DNA from: Bin87 sp034428455 | Lineage (GTDB): Bacteria > Chloroflexota > Dehalococcoidia > Lucifugimonadales > UBA3495 | DNA length: 51,104 bases | Direction: 5' to 3' | Assembly: GCA_034428455.1 (NCBI GenBank) | Contig: DAOUHZ010000098.1 | Span: forward strand, 1 to 51,104 | Shown here: in pieces, positions 41,765-49,958 of the stretch | Position numbering within the stretch: the stretch's first letter is position 1 | Layout of the letters: each line of letters starts with the position of its first letter | The notes under the pieces: generated by a model | The model's database searches: none | Told to the model about the DNA's origin: nothing | The model's input: only the letters and a program-made list of their open reading frames with translations | Made by a program: the position numbers and the translations under genes

Positions 41765-42943
41765 TCACGCCTCCGTTGCGGCGGCCGCTTTCTTGAAATG
41801 CGGTATCACCTCCGCCGCAAATCGGCCCATCTGCTCCTTGAACTGGTTGGTGGTCGCGCCCATGGGGAAGGCGATCATGATCTGCTCCAGGCCGGGGTAC
41901 TTGTGCTGTAGCTCCTCCAGATAGGCGATGGTGTCCTCCGGGCTGCCGGCGAACCAGGCGCGGTTGTCAATCACGTCCTGAAAATCAGTGCCGGCGGCGA
42001 TGTGGCGCGCTACCCCGCCGGGGCCGGTGGCCGCGATCTGCTGGTCGCTGTAGCGCAGCATCCCCAGCGGAGCGGCGAACTTGACGTGCTCCTCGAAGAG
42101 CGGCTGCAGCTGGCGGCGTGCCCCAACGGTGGTGTCGTCCACCATGGCCCACAGCCCGATGCACAGGCCCTCGCCCAGCGCCAGGTCCCGGCCGGCTCGC
42201 CGGTTGGCGGCCTGGTAGCGGGTCACCCACTCCTCCACGTACTGCTCGCCCGTGCCCAGGATCACACCCTTGATGCCCCACTTGGCCATGAAGTCCAGCG
42301 CCCGGTCCGACGCGCTGACGATGGGCTGCCACACGTCCACCGGCCGGGTCTTGGGCCGCGGCACCAGCGTCACCTCTTTCAGGTCGTAGCCGCGGTAGGG
42401 AATGTCCGGGGGGATGGTGTAGTGCTTGCCCTGGTGGGAGAAGGACTCTTCGTTGAATGCCTTCATCATGATCTCGAACTGCTCTTCGAACAGCTCCCGG
42501 TTGGCGTCCGCGTCGATCATGGGAGCGCCGAAGGACTCCACTTCCCGCGTGTGGTACCCCCGGCCGATGCCGAAAACCCCGCGACCGCCGGTCAGGATAT
42601 CCACCATGGCGAAGTCCTCGGCCAGCCGGATAGGGTGCCACATGGGCAGGATGTTAAACCCGCAGCCGAACTTGATGCGCTGGGTGTGCTGCGCCAGGTA
42701 CTGGCTCATGATGAGCAGGTTGGGGATGCACTCGTACCCCTCCCGCTGGAAGTGGTGCTCGGCCATCCACAGGATGTCGAATCCCAGGTCATCCAGGAAC
42801 ACGGCCGCCTGCCGAGCGATGTCCATGGCCATGGACAGCCGGTCATTGTCGTACCACCGGTCGTTGGCGGGGATGCCGTCGAACCCTATGCCATCGCCTT
42901 CCAGCACGTGGCCGGCGTAAAGCACGGAAAAGTCTTTGATCAT
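41765..42943 (-). CDS. LLM class flavin-dependent oxidoreductase
   Basis: A 392-residue luciferase-like monooxygenase (ILWMAEHHFQREGYEC; TGGRGVFGIGRGYHTREVESFG; KTRPVDVWQPIVSASDRAL). The ATG at 42943 has GGAGG eight bases upstream and is preferred to the ATG at 42970. A 45-codon frame ends just before it, and a Uma2 nuclease gene follows with only one base between stop and start. Confidence 0.9.
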   Translation of the reverse strand: MIKDFSVLYAGHVLEGDGIGFDGIPANDRWYDNDRLSMAMDIARQAAVFLDDLGFDILWMAEHHFQREGYECIPNLLIMSQYLAQHTQRIKFGCGFNILPMWHPIRLAEDFAMVDILTGGRGVFGIGRGYHTREVESFGAPMIDADANRELFEEQFEIMMKAFNEESFSHQGKHYTIPPDIPYRGYDLKEVTLVPRPKTRPVDVWQPIVSASDRALDFMAKWGIKGVILGTGEQYVEEWVTRYQAANRRAGRDLALGEGLCIGLWAMVDDTTVGARRQLQPLFEEHVKFAAPLGMLRYSDQQIAATGPGGVARHIAAGTDFQDVIDNRAWFAGSPEDTIAYLEELQHKYPGLEQIMIAFPMGATTNQFKEQMGRFAAEVIPHFKKAAAATEA

Positions 42944-42973
42944 CGGTGAAACCTCCGAAGTGAGAGACATGAT

Positions 42974-43111
42974 TCAGGCGCCGGCCGCTTGCGCTGCGGC
43001 AATGATGCGATTCACGTGAGTAATTCCGTCTCTCATGCTTACGCTCAAGAAAGAGTTGGAGACGAGTTTCATGATGGCTTCGGCTTCCGCTAGATGACCC
43101 GCGCGGTTCAT
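42974..43111 (-). CDS. Possible small ORF (45 aa) or dehydrogenase remnant
   Basis: An ATG-started frame of 45 codons between the PaREP1-like and LLM genes, ending 30 bp before the chosen LLM start. The segment AEAEAIMKLVSNSFLS is reminiscent of the second-domain helix of beta-hydroxyacid dehydrogenases (the GxxxKxxxN region), so it may be a remnant. There is no convincing ribosome-binding site. It could also be a short leader peptide. Confidence 0.3.
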   Translation of the reverse strand: MNRAGHLAEAEAIMKLVSNSFLSVSMRDGITHVNRIIAAAQAAGA

Positions 43112-43119
43112 TCGGTTGG

Positions 43120-43605
43120 TTATCCGGTTTCATTGTGCCCTATCAAGACGATTAGCTCTTGAACCGGGCTGAGGAACCATGCGTACTCCTCGGGTTGCCA
43201 GTACCGTTCCGTATCCCGGGCTTGCACGTCCAGGGGTATTTCGGAGTGTTCCTTGAAGGACTCGGCAACCATGAAGTACGAGGTATGCAACGGCAGGTCA
43301 AGGGTAATCGTGGGGTCAGCCAGATACGCTTGCCAAGCTTCTTCCGGGTCGAACCCGTCGAGTTTATAAACCACCGCTTTCAGTTCTTCCCGCGTGTCGC
43401 TGGGCATACCCAGCCGGCCGGCTGCCGCCCGGACCGCCTGCACCGCGGCCTGATAGACAAGATTGGCGCCATGCTGACAGTCGCCTGCATCCAGGGCGGC
43501 AACGGCCTTGGCAAAGGTTTCTTCGGCGGCGCTGTTTGAGTCCGCGGCTAGTGAGGTATTGCTGTCCGGGCCGGCGACCGATGAGGGCTTAGTTTGCGTG
43601 TTCAT
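43120..43605 (-). CDS. PaREP1/HEPN-like helical protein
   Basis: A 161-residue helical protein. After a polar N-terminus, FAKAVAALDAGDCQHGANLVYQAAVQAVRA is typical of PaREP1/HEPN-type repeats in which Ala-rich helices carry Gly-Asp turns. No R-x4-6-H RNase motif is present, so it may be a nucleotide- or partner-binding type. The ATG at 43605 was chosen over a TTG at 43620. It is divergent from the large methylase gene and leads the minus-strand run. Confidence 0.5.
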   Translation of the reverse strand: MNTQTKPSSVAGPDSNTSLAADSNSAAEETFAKAVAALDAGDCQHGANLVYQAAVQAVRAAAGRLGMPSDTREELKAVVYKLDGFDPEEAWQAYLADPTITLDLPLHTSYFMVAESFKEHSEIPLDVQARDTERYWQPEEYAWFLSPVQELIVLIGHNETG

Positions 43606-43763
43606 GGTGGGAAACCCCAATTGGTGGGCGCATTAGGCAAGGTGGCAAATGACAGCGCAGCCGCCGGTGTATTACTAACGCTATGCTATCATCACCGGCA
43701 AGCCTGCAACTGTCTCAAACAAAACGGTGAGATCCTATCCCAATTGCGCCGGCGGACTGAACC

Positions 43764-46478
43764 ATGACCATCAAGCAGGAAGACTTCCAGAACCGCGCTT
43801 TGGCCCTGCTCTTGCGCCAGCAGGGTTTGGATACCGACTTCGAGCAGCGCGTCGGACGCAAGCGTATGGACATCGTTGCCAACGTGGACGGCCTGCGCAT
43901 CGTGCTGGAAGCGGAGACCGGCTTTCACCGTAAAGCCCAGGCCATCAAAGACGCCGACGCCCGCCTGCGTCAAGGACTTACCGTTGCCGTATTCGCCGTG
44001 TGCTATCCCAACGGCGTTACCGAGGAAAGTCTGGGCAACGAAACATTGACCTGGACGCTCCGGCTCAAGTCCGGCGACCCGTCTGGCGACTGGGCTACCG
44101 GCAGCGTGGCGATGTTGGCCCAAGCGGTAAAGCAGGCTCCCAATTCCCTCAGCGGCGCGGACATCGCGGCTCAAAAACTCTCCGACACGCTGGACGTGGC
44201 AGTAGGCCAGCTCAGCGCTGATGACCGCCGCAGGCTGGCCCAAGCTCTGGACTTGCCGGCCAACAAGCCGGGCACCGGAGAGCGAGGCAACACCGGCAGC
44301 GGCTACCGCGTTGCCGCCAAACGTGGCCTGCTGGTTGTGGCTACCGCCATGCTGTTCCACCATCGCTTGCAGGGCCATCTGCCCGCCCTGCGACCGGAGG
44401 GATATGATGGGCCATGGCCGCCGGCTTCCCCTGTGTTATGCGCGGAGGCAAACGCGCCAATCAGCGCCTTTCAAGAGGCTTGGAAGGGTATCCTTGCCGT
44501 GGACTATCGCCCGGTATTTCAGACCGGACGCGCCGCCCTTGGGTCACTGTCGGCCAACCTCGACAATGGGTTGGCAATCCGCAATGTGGCCCGGGTCATT
44601 ACCCAAATATCAGAAGAAGTCGCCGGCCTGCGCCATGATCTCCTGGGGCGCATTTTTCACCGGGTTCTGGATACTGCCCGCTATGACGGCTCTTATTACA
44701 CCTCCACCGCCGCCGCCGTGCTGCTGTCCTCGCTGGCGCTGCGGGAGCGGGACGCCGACTGGAGCGACCCCAACGCCATCGCCGCCCTGCGCGTCTGCGA
44801 CCCGGCCTGTGGCACCGGCACCCTGTTGATGGCCGCCGCCGAGCGCATCCGCGACCTGCGCAACGCCGCCGGCCGGAACCTTCCCGAAGATGACGAAGCC
44901 CTGGGGCTTGCTCTCGTCGAGGATGTGCTATGGGGCTACGATTCCAACCTGACGGCAACGCACATGGCAGCCAGCACGGTGGGTATGTTGTCGCCCGCTA
45001 CTCAATTCAGTCGGATTAACATCCACCGCGTCCGGCTGGGCGTTTTCGACGGAGTTCCTTACGTTGGCTCGCTGGAATTTTTCACTGGACAAGCCCGGTT
45101 GGCCGCTTGGCCGGAGTTCTCGGCAACAGTGGAAGAAGACGCCGATGCGTCTTTACCTCCTGCCATGGACCTGGTGATTATGAACCCGCCTTTCACCCGC
45201 GACAGCCTTCGGTATGACCAGTTCAGCGTCGCTGATGAGTCAGCCGTTAAAGGGCGGGAAACGGAGATAGTAAAGAGCCTTCCGTTTCGTGCCGCTGCCC
45301 GGCAATCTGGTTCTGCGAACTCCTTTTTAGTACTCGGAGACAATATACTGAGAGATGACGCCGGCACATTGGCAGTTGTGCTGCCCACTGCAATAGCAAC
45401 CAACCCCGCCGCGTTCCACACCCGCGGCTATCTGGCCCGGCAGTTCCACGTTGAGACCATCATAAGCTCCCACGACCCTGACCGGATTTATTTTTCGGAA
45501 AACACCAGTATCGGGGAAGTTCTGATAATCTGCCGGCGGTGGCAGGGCGACCGCCCGAAACCGCCCACCCGCGTTTTCAATCTCGCCCGCAACCCGACGA
45601 CACCGCTGGAAGCTCTGGACACCGCCGCCAGGATGGAGCGGGACGAGGATGCCTCCGCTTATGATTTCACCGTCCAGAACGTTGATGCTGAGCGCATTGC
45701 TCGCGGCGATTGGGCCGCCGTCAACTTCTTGTCGCCTTTCCTGACCGCCGCTTACCGCAAGCTCAGCGAGGAAAGCCCGGCCATGGTTCCCATCGTTCCG
45801 TTGCGCAAGCTGGCCGCCGTCGGCCCGGAAGGGCGGCGAATACGCGATGCCTACACCTGGCAAGCGATGCCGACGGAATCCGGCCGCCGTGCCCTTTGGC
45901 ATCACAAGACAGGCGTAACGCAGTCGATGACGGCTGAAACCGACGTGTACATCGAACCCAAACCATCCAAAGGTTCGATGGCCGATGGCTATTGGGTTCA
46001 GCGTAGCCAACTGCTACTACCGCATAAACTACGGCTCAACTTGGCGAGAGTGGCGGCGGTGATGCTGCCGGAGCCGGTTGTAGGATCAATCTGGACGCCC
46101 TGCCGTCCGAAACAGCCGGACATTACCAAAGCCCTGTGCCTGTACCTGAACTCTACTCCCGGTCTGCTGTCCGTGCTGGGCGAGAGAGATAATCGGGCAC
46201 CGTCTTATCCGTCATTCTCACTGGATACTCTGCGCTCGCTGCCCGTTCCCGACTTCACCACGTTGGACAAGGCGCGTCTGGAGTTGCTGTGGGACGCCTT
46301 CGACCGTTTGCAGCACGAAACGTTGCTATCTTTCCCGGAGATGGCCGATGACCCGGTGCGAGCGCAACTGGACGATGCAGTGATTCGCGCGCTGGATCTG
46401 GACGCCGAATGGGTCGCCACCATACGCCGTGAGCTAGCCCGCGAGCCGTCGGTTACTGACACCAAGAGCGCTGGTTAG
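43764..46478 (+). CDS. Large N6-adenine DNA methyltransferase with nuclease-like N-terminus (type IIG-like)
   Basis: A 904-residue protein. The N-terminal domain (about 1-70) has RKRMDIVAN (Asp36) and IVLEAETG (Glu49-Ala-Glu51), a PD-(D/E)XK-like pattern with Glu in place of Lys. The methylase core has DPACGTGTLL (motif I, about 345-354) and MNPPF (motif IV, about 472-476). Residues about 600-860 look like a target-recognition region (SLDTLRSLPVPDF near the end). This layout resembles Eco57I/PglX-like type IIG enzymes that combine cutting and methylation, though the nuclease centre may be altered. The gene stands alone, divergent from the PaREP1-like gene. Confidence 0.85.
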   Translation: MTIKQEDFQNRALALLLRQQGLDTDFEQRVGRKRMDIVANVDGLRIVLEAETGFHRKAQAIKDADARLRQGLTVAVFAVCYPNGVTEESLGNETLTWTLRLKSGDPSGDWATGSVAMLAQAVKQAPNSLSGADIAAQKLSDTLDVAVGQLSADDRRRLAQALDLPANKPGTGERGNTGSGYRVAAKRGLLVVATAMLFHHRLQGHLPALRPEGYDGPWPPASPVLCAEANAPISAFQEAWKGILAVDYRPVFQTGRAALGSLSANLDNGLAIRNVARVITQISEEVAGLRHDLLGRIFHRVLDTARYDGSYYTSTAAAVLLSSLALRERDADWSDPNAIAALRVCDPACGTGTLLMAAAERIRDLRNAAGRNLPEDDEALGLALVEDVLWGYDSNLTATHMAASTVGMLSPATQFSRINIHRVRLGVFDGVPYVGSLEFFTGQARLAAWPEFSATVEEDADASLPPAMDLVIMNPPFTRDSLRYDQFSVADESAVKGRETEIVKSLPFRAAARQSGSANSFLVLGDNILRDDAGTLAVVLPTAIATNPAAFHTRGYLARQFHVETIISSHDPDRIYFSENTSIGEVLIICRRWQGDRPKPPTRVFNLARNPTTPLEALDTAARMERDEDASAYDFTVQNVDAERIARGDWAAVNFLSPFLTAAYRKLSEESPAMVPIVPLRKLAAVGPEGRRIRDAYTWQAMPTESGRRALWHHKTGVTQSMTAETDVYIEPKPSKGSMADGYWVQRSQLLLPHKLRLNLARVAAVMLPEPVVGSIWTPCRPKQPDITKALCLYLNSTPGLLSVLGERDNRAPSYPSFSLDTLRSLPVPDFTTLDKARLELLWDAFDRLQHETLLSFPEMADDPVRAQLDDAVIRALDLDAEWVATIRRELAREPSVTDTKSAG

Positions 46479-46653
46479 ACGGCTGCAAGCCGATGCTCCG
46501 GGCGGGCCGCAATGACGGCGCGGCCGGCTTTATGCTACCATCGATATGCTACCACCGCCGCCGGAGAGTGTCATTGCGTGGCAAAATCGCAGCCCTCCGA
46601 GCATAAATTTCGCGCCTTTCAGCGCAGACGCGGTGGGGAGGCTTCTTGTTCTT

Positions 46654-48231
46654 ATGCCCAAAGTATTGATAACCGACAATGTCGCCGTCGAAGGCATCGA
46701 CCTGCTGAAAAAGAGCGTCCCGGTGGATGTGAAGCGCGGCCTCTCCCCCGACGAACTCATCGCCACCATCCCCGGCTACGACGCACTGGTGGTGCGCAGC
46801 GAGACCAAGGTCACCGAGCCGGTGATCTCGGCCGGTTGCGATCTCAAGGTCGTCGCTCGCGCCGGCATCGGAGTGGACAACATCGACCTCGATGCGGCCA
46901 CCCGCGCCGGCGTCGCCGTGGTCAACGCGCCCATCGGCAACACCGTGGCCGCCGCCGAGCACACGGTGGCTTTGATGCTGGCCCTGGCCCGCAACGTGCC
47001 CCAAGCCTACGCCTCCATGAAGGAGGGCCAGTGGCAGCGATCCGCCTTCATGGGCATCGAGGTCCGCAACAAGACCCTGGGCATCGTCGGCCTCGGTCGC
47101 GTCGGCTCCGAGGTCGCTCGCCGGGCGGCCAGCTTTGGCATGAACCTGATCGCGTACGATCCGTTCGTGGCCCCCGACTTCGCTGCTCGTATGGGCGTGG
47201 CCGTAATGTCCCTGGACGAAGTGCTCGCCCGAGCGGATTTCATCACTCTGCACACACCCCTCACGGCTGGCACGGCAAATTTGATATCCGCGCCACAGCT
47301 GGCGAAGATGAAGCCCGGCGCGCGCCTGATCAACGTTGCTCGCGGTGAGCTCGTGGACGACGGCGCGCTGCTGGAGGCCCTCGAAAGTGAGCATTTGGCC
47401 GGCGCCGCGCTGGACGTGTTCACCAACGAGCCGCCCGGCGATCTGCCTCTGCTGAAGCATCCCCGGCTGGTCGCCACTCCACATTTGGGCGCGTCCACCC
47501 AGGAAGCTCAGCGCGAGGTCGCCATCGAGGCGGCGGAGCAGGTGCTGGCGGTGCTGGATGGCAAGCCGGCCCGCAATACCGTCAACGCGCCCTTCGTGCC
47601 GCCGGAGGTCCACGCCATCCTGGCCCCCTACGTGCCCGTGGCGTCCATGGTGGGACGCCTGCTTACCAGCATGGCGCGGGGCCAGTTCGTCGGGATCACC
47701 ATCCGGTACCAGGGCGAGATTGCCGAGCACAACACCGCCATCCTCAAGGCTGCCACGCTGGTCGGCCTGTTGGGGCAGGTCAGCGGCGAAGCGGTCAACA
47801 TGATCAACGCGCCGGTGCTTGCGCAGCAGCGCGGCCTCCAGGTCACCGAGCAGACCTCCGGCGACAGCCGCGAGTACGCCAGCCTCATTACCGCGACGCT
47901 GCACACCACCGGCGACGACATCACCATCGCCGGGACTTCTCTGCGCGACGAGCCCCACCTGGTGCGGGTCAACGAGTACTGGATGGACGTTGCGCCGTCC
48001 GCCCCCTACATGCTGTTCGTGGACAACCAGGACCAGCCGGGCATCATCGGGGCGGTGGGCACCACGGCCGGTCGCCACAACATCAACATCAGCTTCATGG
48101 AGGTGGGCCGTATCGCCCCCCGCGGCCAGGCCATGATGGTCGTGGGCCTCGACGACCCCATTGGCGAGGACGTGCTGGCCGAAATCAGAGCCCTGCCGCA
48201 GGTGGACGACGCGCGGGTGGTGGCGATGTAG
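46654..48231 (+). CDS. serA: D-3-phosphoglycerate dehydrogenase
   Basis: A 525-residue SerA of the long, ACT-containing type. The N-terminal domain (VVRSETKVT), NAD-binding GLGRVGSEVA at about 145-155, catalytic block NVARGELVDD and PHLGAST, an intervening ASB domain and a C-terminal ACT domain (DQPGIIGAVGTTAGRHNINIS) are in order. It oxidises 3-phosphoglycerate in serine synthesis; the ACT domain usually gives feedback control by serine. I chose the ATG at 46654 (GGGGAGG at 46635-46641); the frame is open to 46546. Confidence 0.95.
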   Translation: MPKVLITDNVAVEGIDLLKKSVPVDVKRGLSPDELIATIPGYDALVVRSETKVTEPVISAGCDLKVVARAGIGVDNIDLDAATRAGVAVVNAPIGNTVAAAEHTVALMLALARNVPQAYASMKEGQWQRSAFMGIEVRNKTLGIVGLGRVGSEVARRAASFGMNLIAYDPFVAPDFAARMGVAVMSLDEVLARADFITLHTPLTAGTANLISAPQLAKMKPGARLINVARGELVDDGALLEALESEHLAGAALDVFTNEPPGDLPLLKHPRLVATPHLGASTQEAQREVAIEAAEQVLAVLDGKPARNTVNAPFVPPEVHAILAPYVPVASMVGRLLTSMARGQFVGITIRYQGEIAEHNTAILKAATLVGLLGQVSGEAVNMINAPVLAQQRGLQVTEQTSGDSREYASLITATLHTTGDDITIAGTSLRDEPHLVRVNEYWMDVAPSAPYMLFVDNQDQPGIIGAVGTTAGRHNINISFMEVGRIAPRGQAMMVVGLDDPIGEDVLAEIRALPQVDDARVVAM

Positions 48232-48287
48232 CCGGCTTGAAGTGGGGTATCGTGGCGGCGAACGCCGTGTCCACATAGGTCGATGTC

Positions 48288-48788
48288 ATGGCCAACCGCG
48301 CACCCTCATTCACCGACGAAAAAGTCACAGCCGCAATCCGGGCTGCCTATTCCCCACGTTGGGATACTTCCCTGACGCGGGAGGACGCAGCGAACAAGGC
48401 CGCAACCTACCGTTCCAGTGAGGCCCACTATCGGGGGCATGTCCAGCGCAGTCTGGTGGACAACGACTACCTGCAAGTGGCAGAAAAGTCCTGGGGCGCC
48501 TTCACCCAGACCATCAAAGCCATTTGCGCAGACCATCAGATTTTGCTTTCCAGCCATGTCGGGATCATGCGCGTGGCCGACGAGCTATCAAAGTTGATTG
48601 CCCAGACCGCTCCGGAAGACGGCGCCAGAGTGAGCGATGCGTCGGTTATGGCCCACAGCCTGCATTTGCATTTCTACGAAGACGAACTGCCGGATGACCG
48701 GGTCATCCAGTCGGCCGAGGCCGTAAGCGCGGCTATCGATCTCCTTCGGCAATGGTTCCCACCAGAGCGGGACGTCGGTACGATGTAA
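48288..48788 (+). CDS. PaREP1/HEPN-like protein, tandem copy 1
   Basis: A 166-residue helical protein: SLVDNDYLQVAEKSWGAFTQTIKAI and SLHLHFYEDELPDD are typical of PaREP1-type HEPN-like proteins. No R-x4-6-H RNase motif is seen. It is clearly paralogous to 49083-49562 (FTDEKVTAAIR; SPRWDTSL; EKSWGAFTQ; DLLRQWFPP). The ATG at 48288 begins the shared region. Confidence 0.6.
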   Translation: MANRAPSFTDEKVTAAIRAAYSPRWDTSLTREDAANKAATYRSSEAHYRGHVQRSLVDNDYLQVAEKSWGAFTQTIKAICADHQILLSSHVGIMRVADELSKLIAQTAPEDGARVSDASVMAHSLHLHFYEDELPDDRVIQSAEAVSAAIDLLRQWFPPERDVGTM

Positions 48789-49026
48789 TCAATCTGCCAT
48801 AGTGGACCTGAAGGACTGGCGCCGCATTCCCCAGCATTGGCGCGACGAAATCCCGTGCTGCTAGGCCGTCATCCATTCGCCGGTTCAATTCCAGACGAGC
48901 AATACCTCGCCAACTTCCGTTGATGAAGTCCGCACCCTTTCGCGGGACCGGACGGGAGGGTGACCTCGACACGATGCGTTCCAACCGGGCCTCGTGAAAT
49001 AGCCTCCGCAATAGACAAATCCGCTC

Positions 49027-49050
49027 CGCCCCTGTAAAAATGCAGGGGCG
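49027..49050. terminator. Short hairpin in the spacer between the PaREP1-like genes
   Basis: CGCCCCTG (49027-49034) pairs with CAGGGGCG (49043-49050) around an 8-base A-rich loop. It lies 33 bp before the second PaREP1-like gene. It may be a repeat remnant or a terminator; no T-run follows. The rest of the 48789-49055 spacer has no convincing gene. Confidence 0.35.
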
Positions 49051-49082
49051 TTGCCTTGCCGTCACCGCCCGGAGATCATGCC

Positions 49083-49562
49083 GTGAACGCGCCACAGCCG
49101 ACCTTCACTGATGAGCAGGTTGTCGCTGCCATCCGTACCGCCTTTTCCCCTCGCTGGGACACGTCGCTGTCCCCGGAAGAAGCGGCGGCCCACGCGGCCA
49201 ACTATCGCGCGAACTTGACCCATTACCGGCAACACGTTCAACGCAGTCTGGACGAAGGCGATTATCTGCAAGCCGCCGAAAAATCCTGGGGAGCTTTCAC
49301 GCAAATCGTTAAAGCCATCGGCGCCGACCACCAGATAAAGCTGTCCAGTCATGTTGGGATCTACCGAGTAGCCGGCGAATTGACTTCCCTGGTCGGGCAA
49401 TTGGACCCGGATGCGGAAATCGCGCTCAACAATGCAACCGCGTTGGTCCACAGCCTGCACACCCATTTCTACGAAGGCGACCTGACCGATGCGGTGGTTA
49501 TCCAATCCGCTGCTATGGTCAGCGACGGCATCGACCTGCTGCAACAATGGTTCCCGCCTTAA
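49083..49562 (+). CDS. PaREP1/HEPN-like protein, tandem copy 2
   Basis: A 159-residue paralogue of 48288-48788 (FTDEQVVAAIRTAFSPRWDTSL; YLQAAEKSWGAFTQIVKAI; SLHTHFYEGDLTD). The GTG start at 49083 matches the start of copy 1 and follows GGAG at 49070-49073. The function is unknown; PaREP1/HEPN-like proteins are common in genomes rich in toxin and defence genes. Confidence 0.6.
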   Translation: MNAPQPTFTDEQVVAAIRTAFSPRWDTSLSPEEAAAHAANYRANLTHYRQHVQRSLDEGDYLQAAEKSWGAFTQIVKAIGADHQIKLSSHVGIYRVAGELTSLVGQLDPDAEIALNNATALVHSLHTHFYEGDLTDAVVIQSAAMVSDGIDLLQQWFPP

Positions 49563-49616
49563 GTCGCTGCGCCCGCTATGGATTCCGACTCCCGCTAGTG
49601 TGAGAAAGCCGACTGA

Positions 49617-49910
49617 ATGGACAACTTGGCCAAATTCCTGGGCTATGCGGTTATTGCCATCATCATCTTCTATGCGGCGATGTTTTTCTTTGCGGAATCA
49701 TTGCCATTGCCATATCGAAGTATGCCCGACGCTATGAAAATTGAGCGCATGATCGCGGCTGAGATTATTGAATGCACCATAGGCGCTGACCCTGATGCGG
49801 CTGCGGGGATGTTCCTCTTGGGAATATCCAAGTCTGATATGGTAAAACTGGCCGTCGATTCAATGACCCGTCAACAACTGCTGTCCGAACGTGACAGTAG
49901 TTGTCCCTGA
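49617..49910 (+). CDS. Small membrane-anchored hypothetical protein
   Basis: A 97-residue protein with one N-terminal hydrophobic segment (about 8-28) and a soluble tail of about 65 residues with IIECTIG and MTRQQLLSE. No domain recognised. It starts 54 bp after the PaREP1-like gene and ends 48 bp before the ketopantoate reductase-like gene. Confidence 0.5.
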   Translation: MDNLAKFLGYAVIAIIIFYAAMFFFAESLPLPYRSMPDAMKIERMIAAEIIECTIGADPDAAAGMFLLGISKSDMVKLAVDSMTRQQLLSERDSSCP

Positions 49911-49958
49911 ACAGCGAAACCGTCAAAATGCAGCATCACGCGTATTGGAGATGACACA

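Noticed and set aside
46549..48276. 575-codon minus-strand frame
   Set aside because: It lies antisense to serA, whose domains and motifs are complete.
48880..48891. GGTTCAATTCC, resembling a tRNA T-loop
   Set aside because: The flanking bases do not form a T-stem and no acceptor or anticodon arm is present.
48733..49095. 120-codon minus-strand frame in the spacer after the first PaREP1-like gene
   Set aside because: It overlaps the end of that gene and the start of the next, has no convincing start and no recognisable domain.
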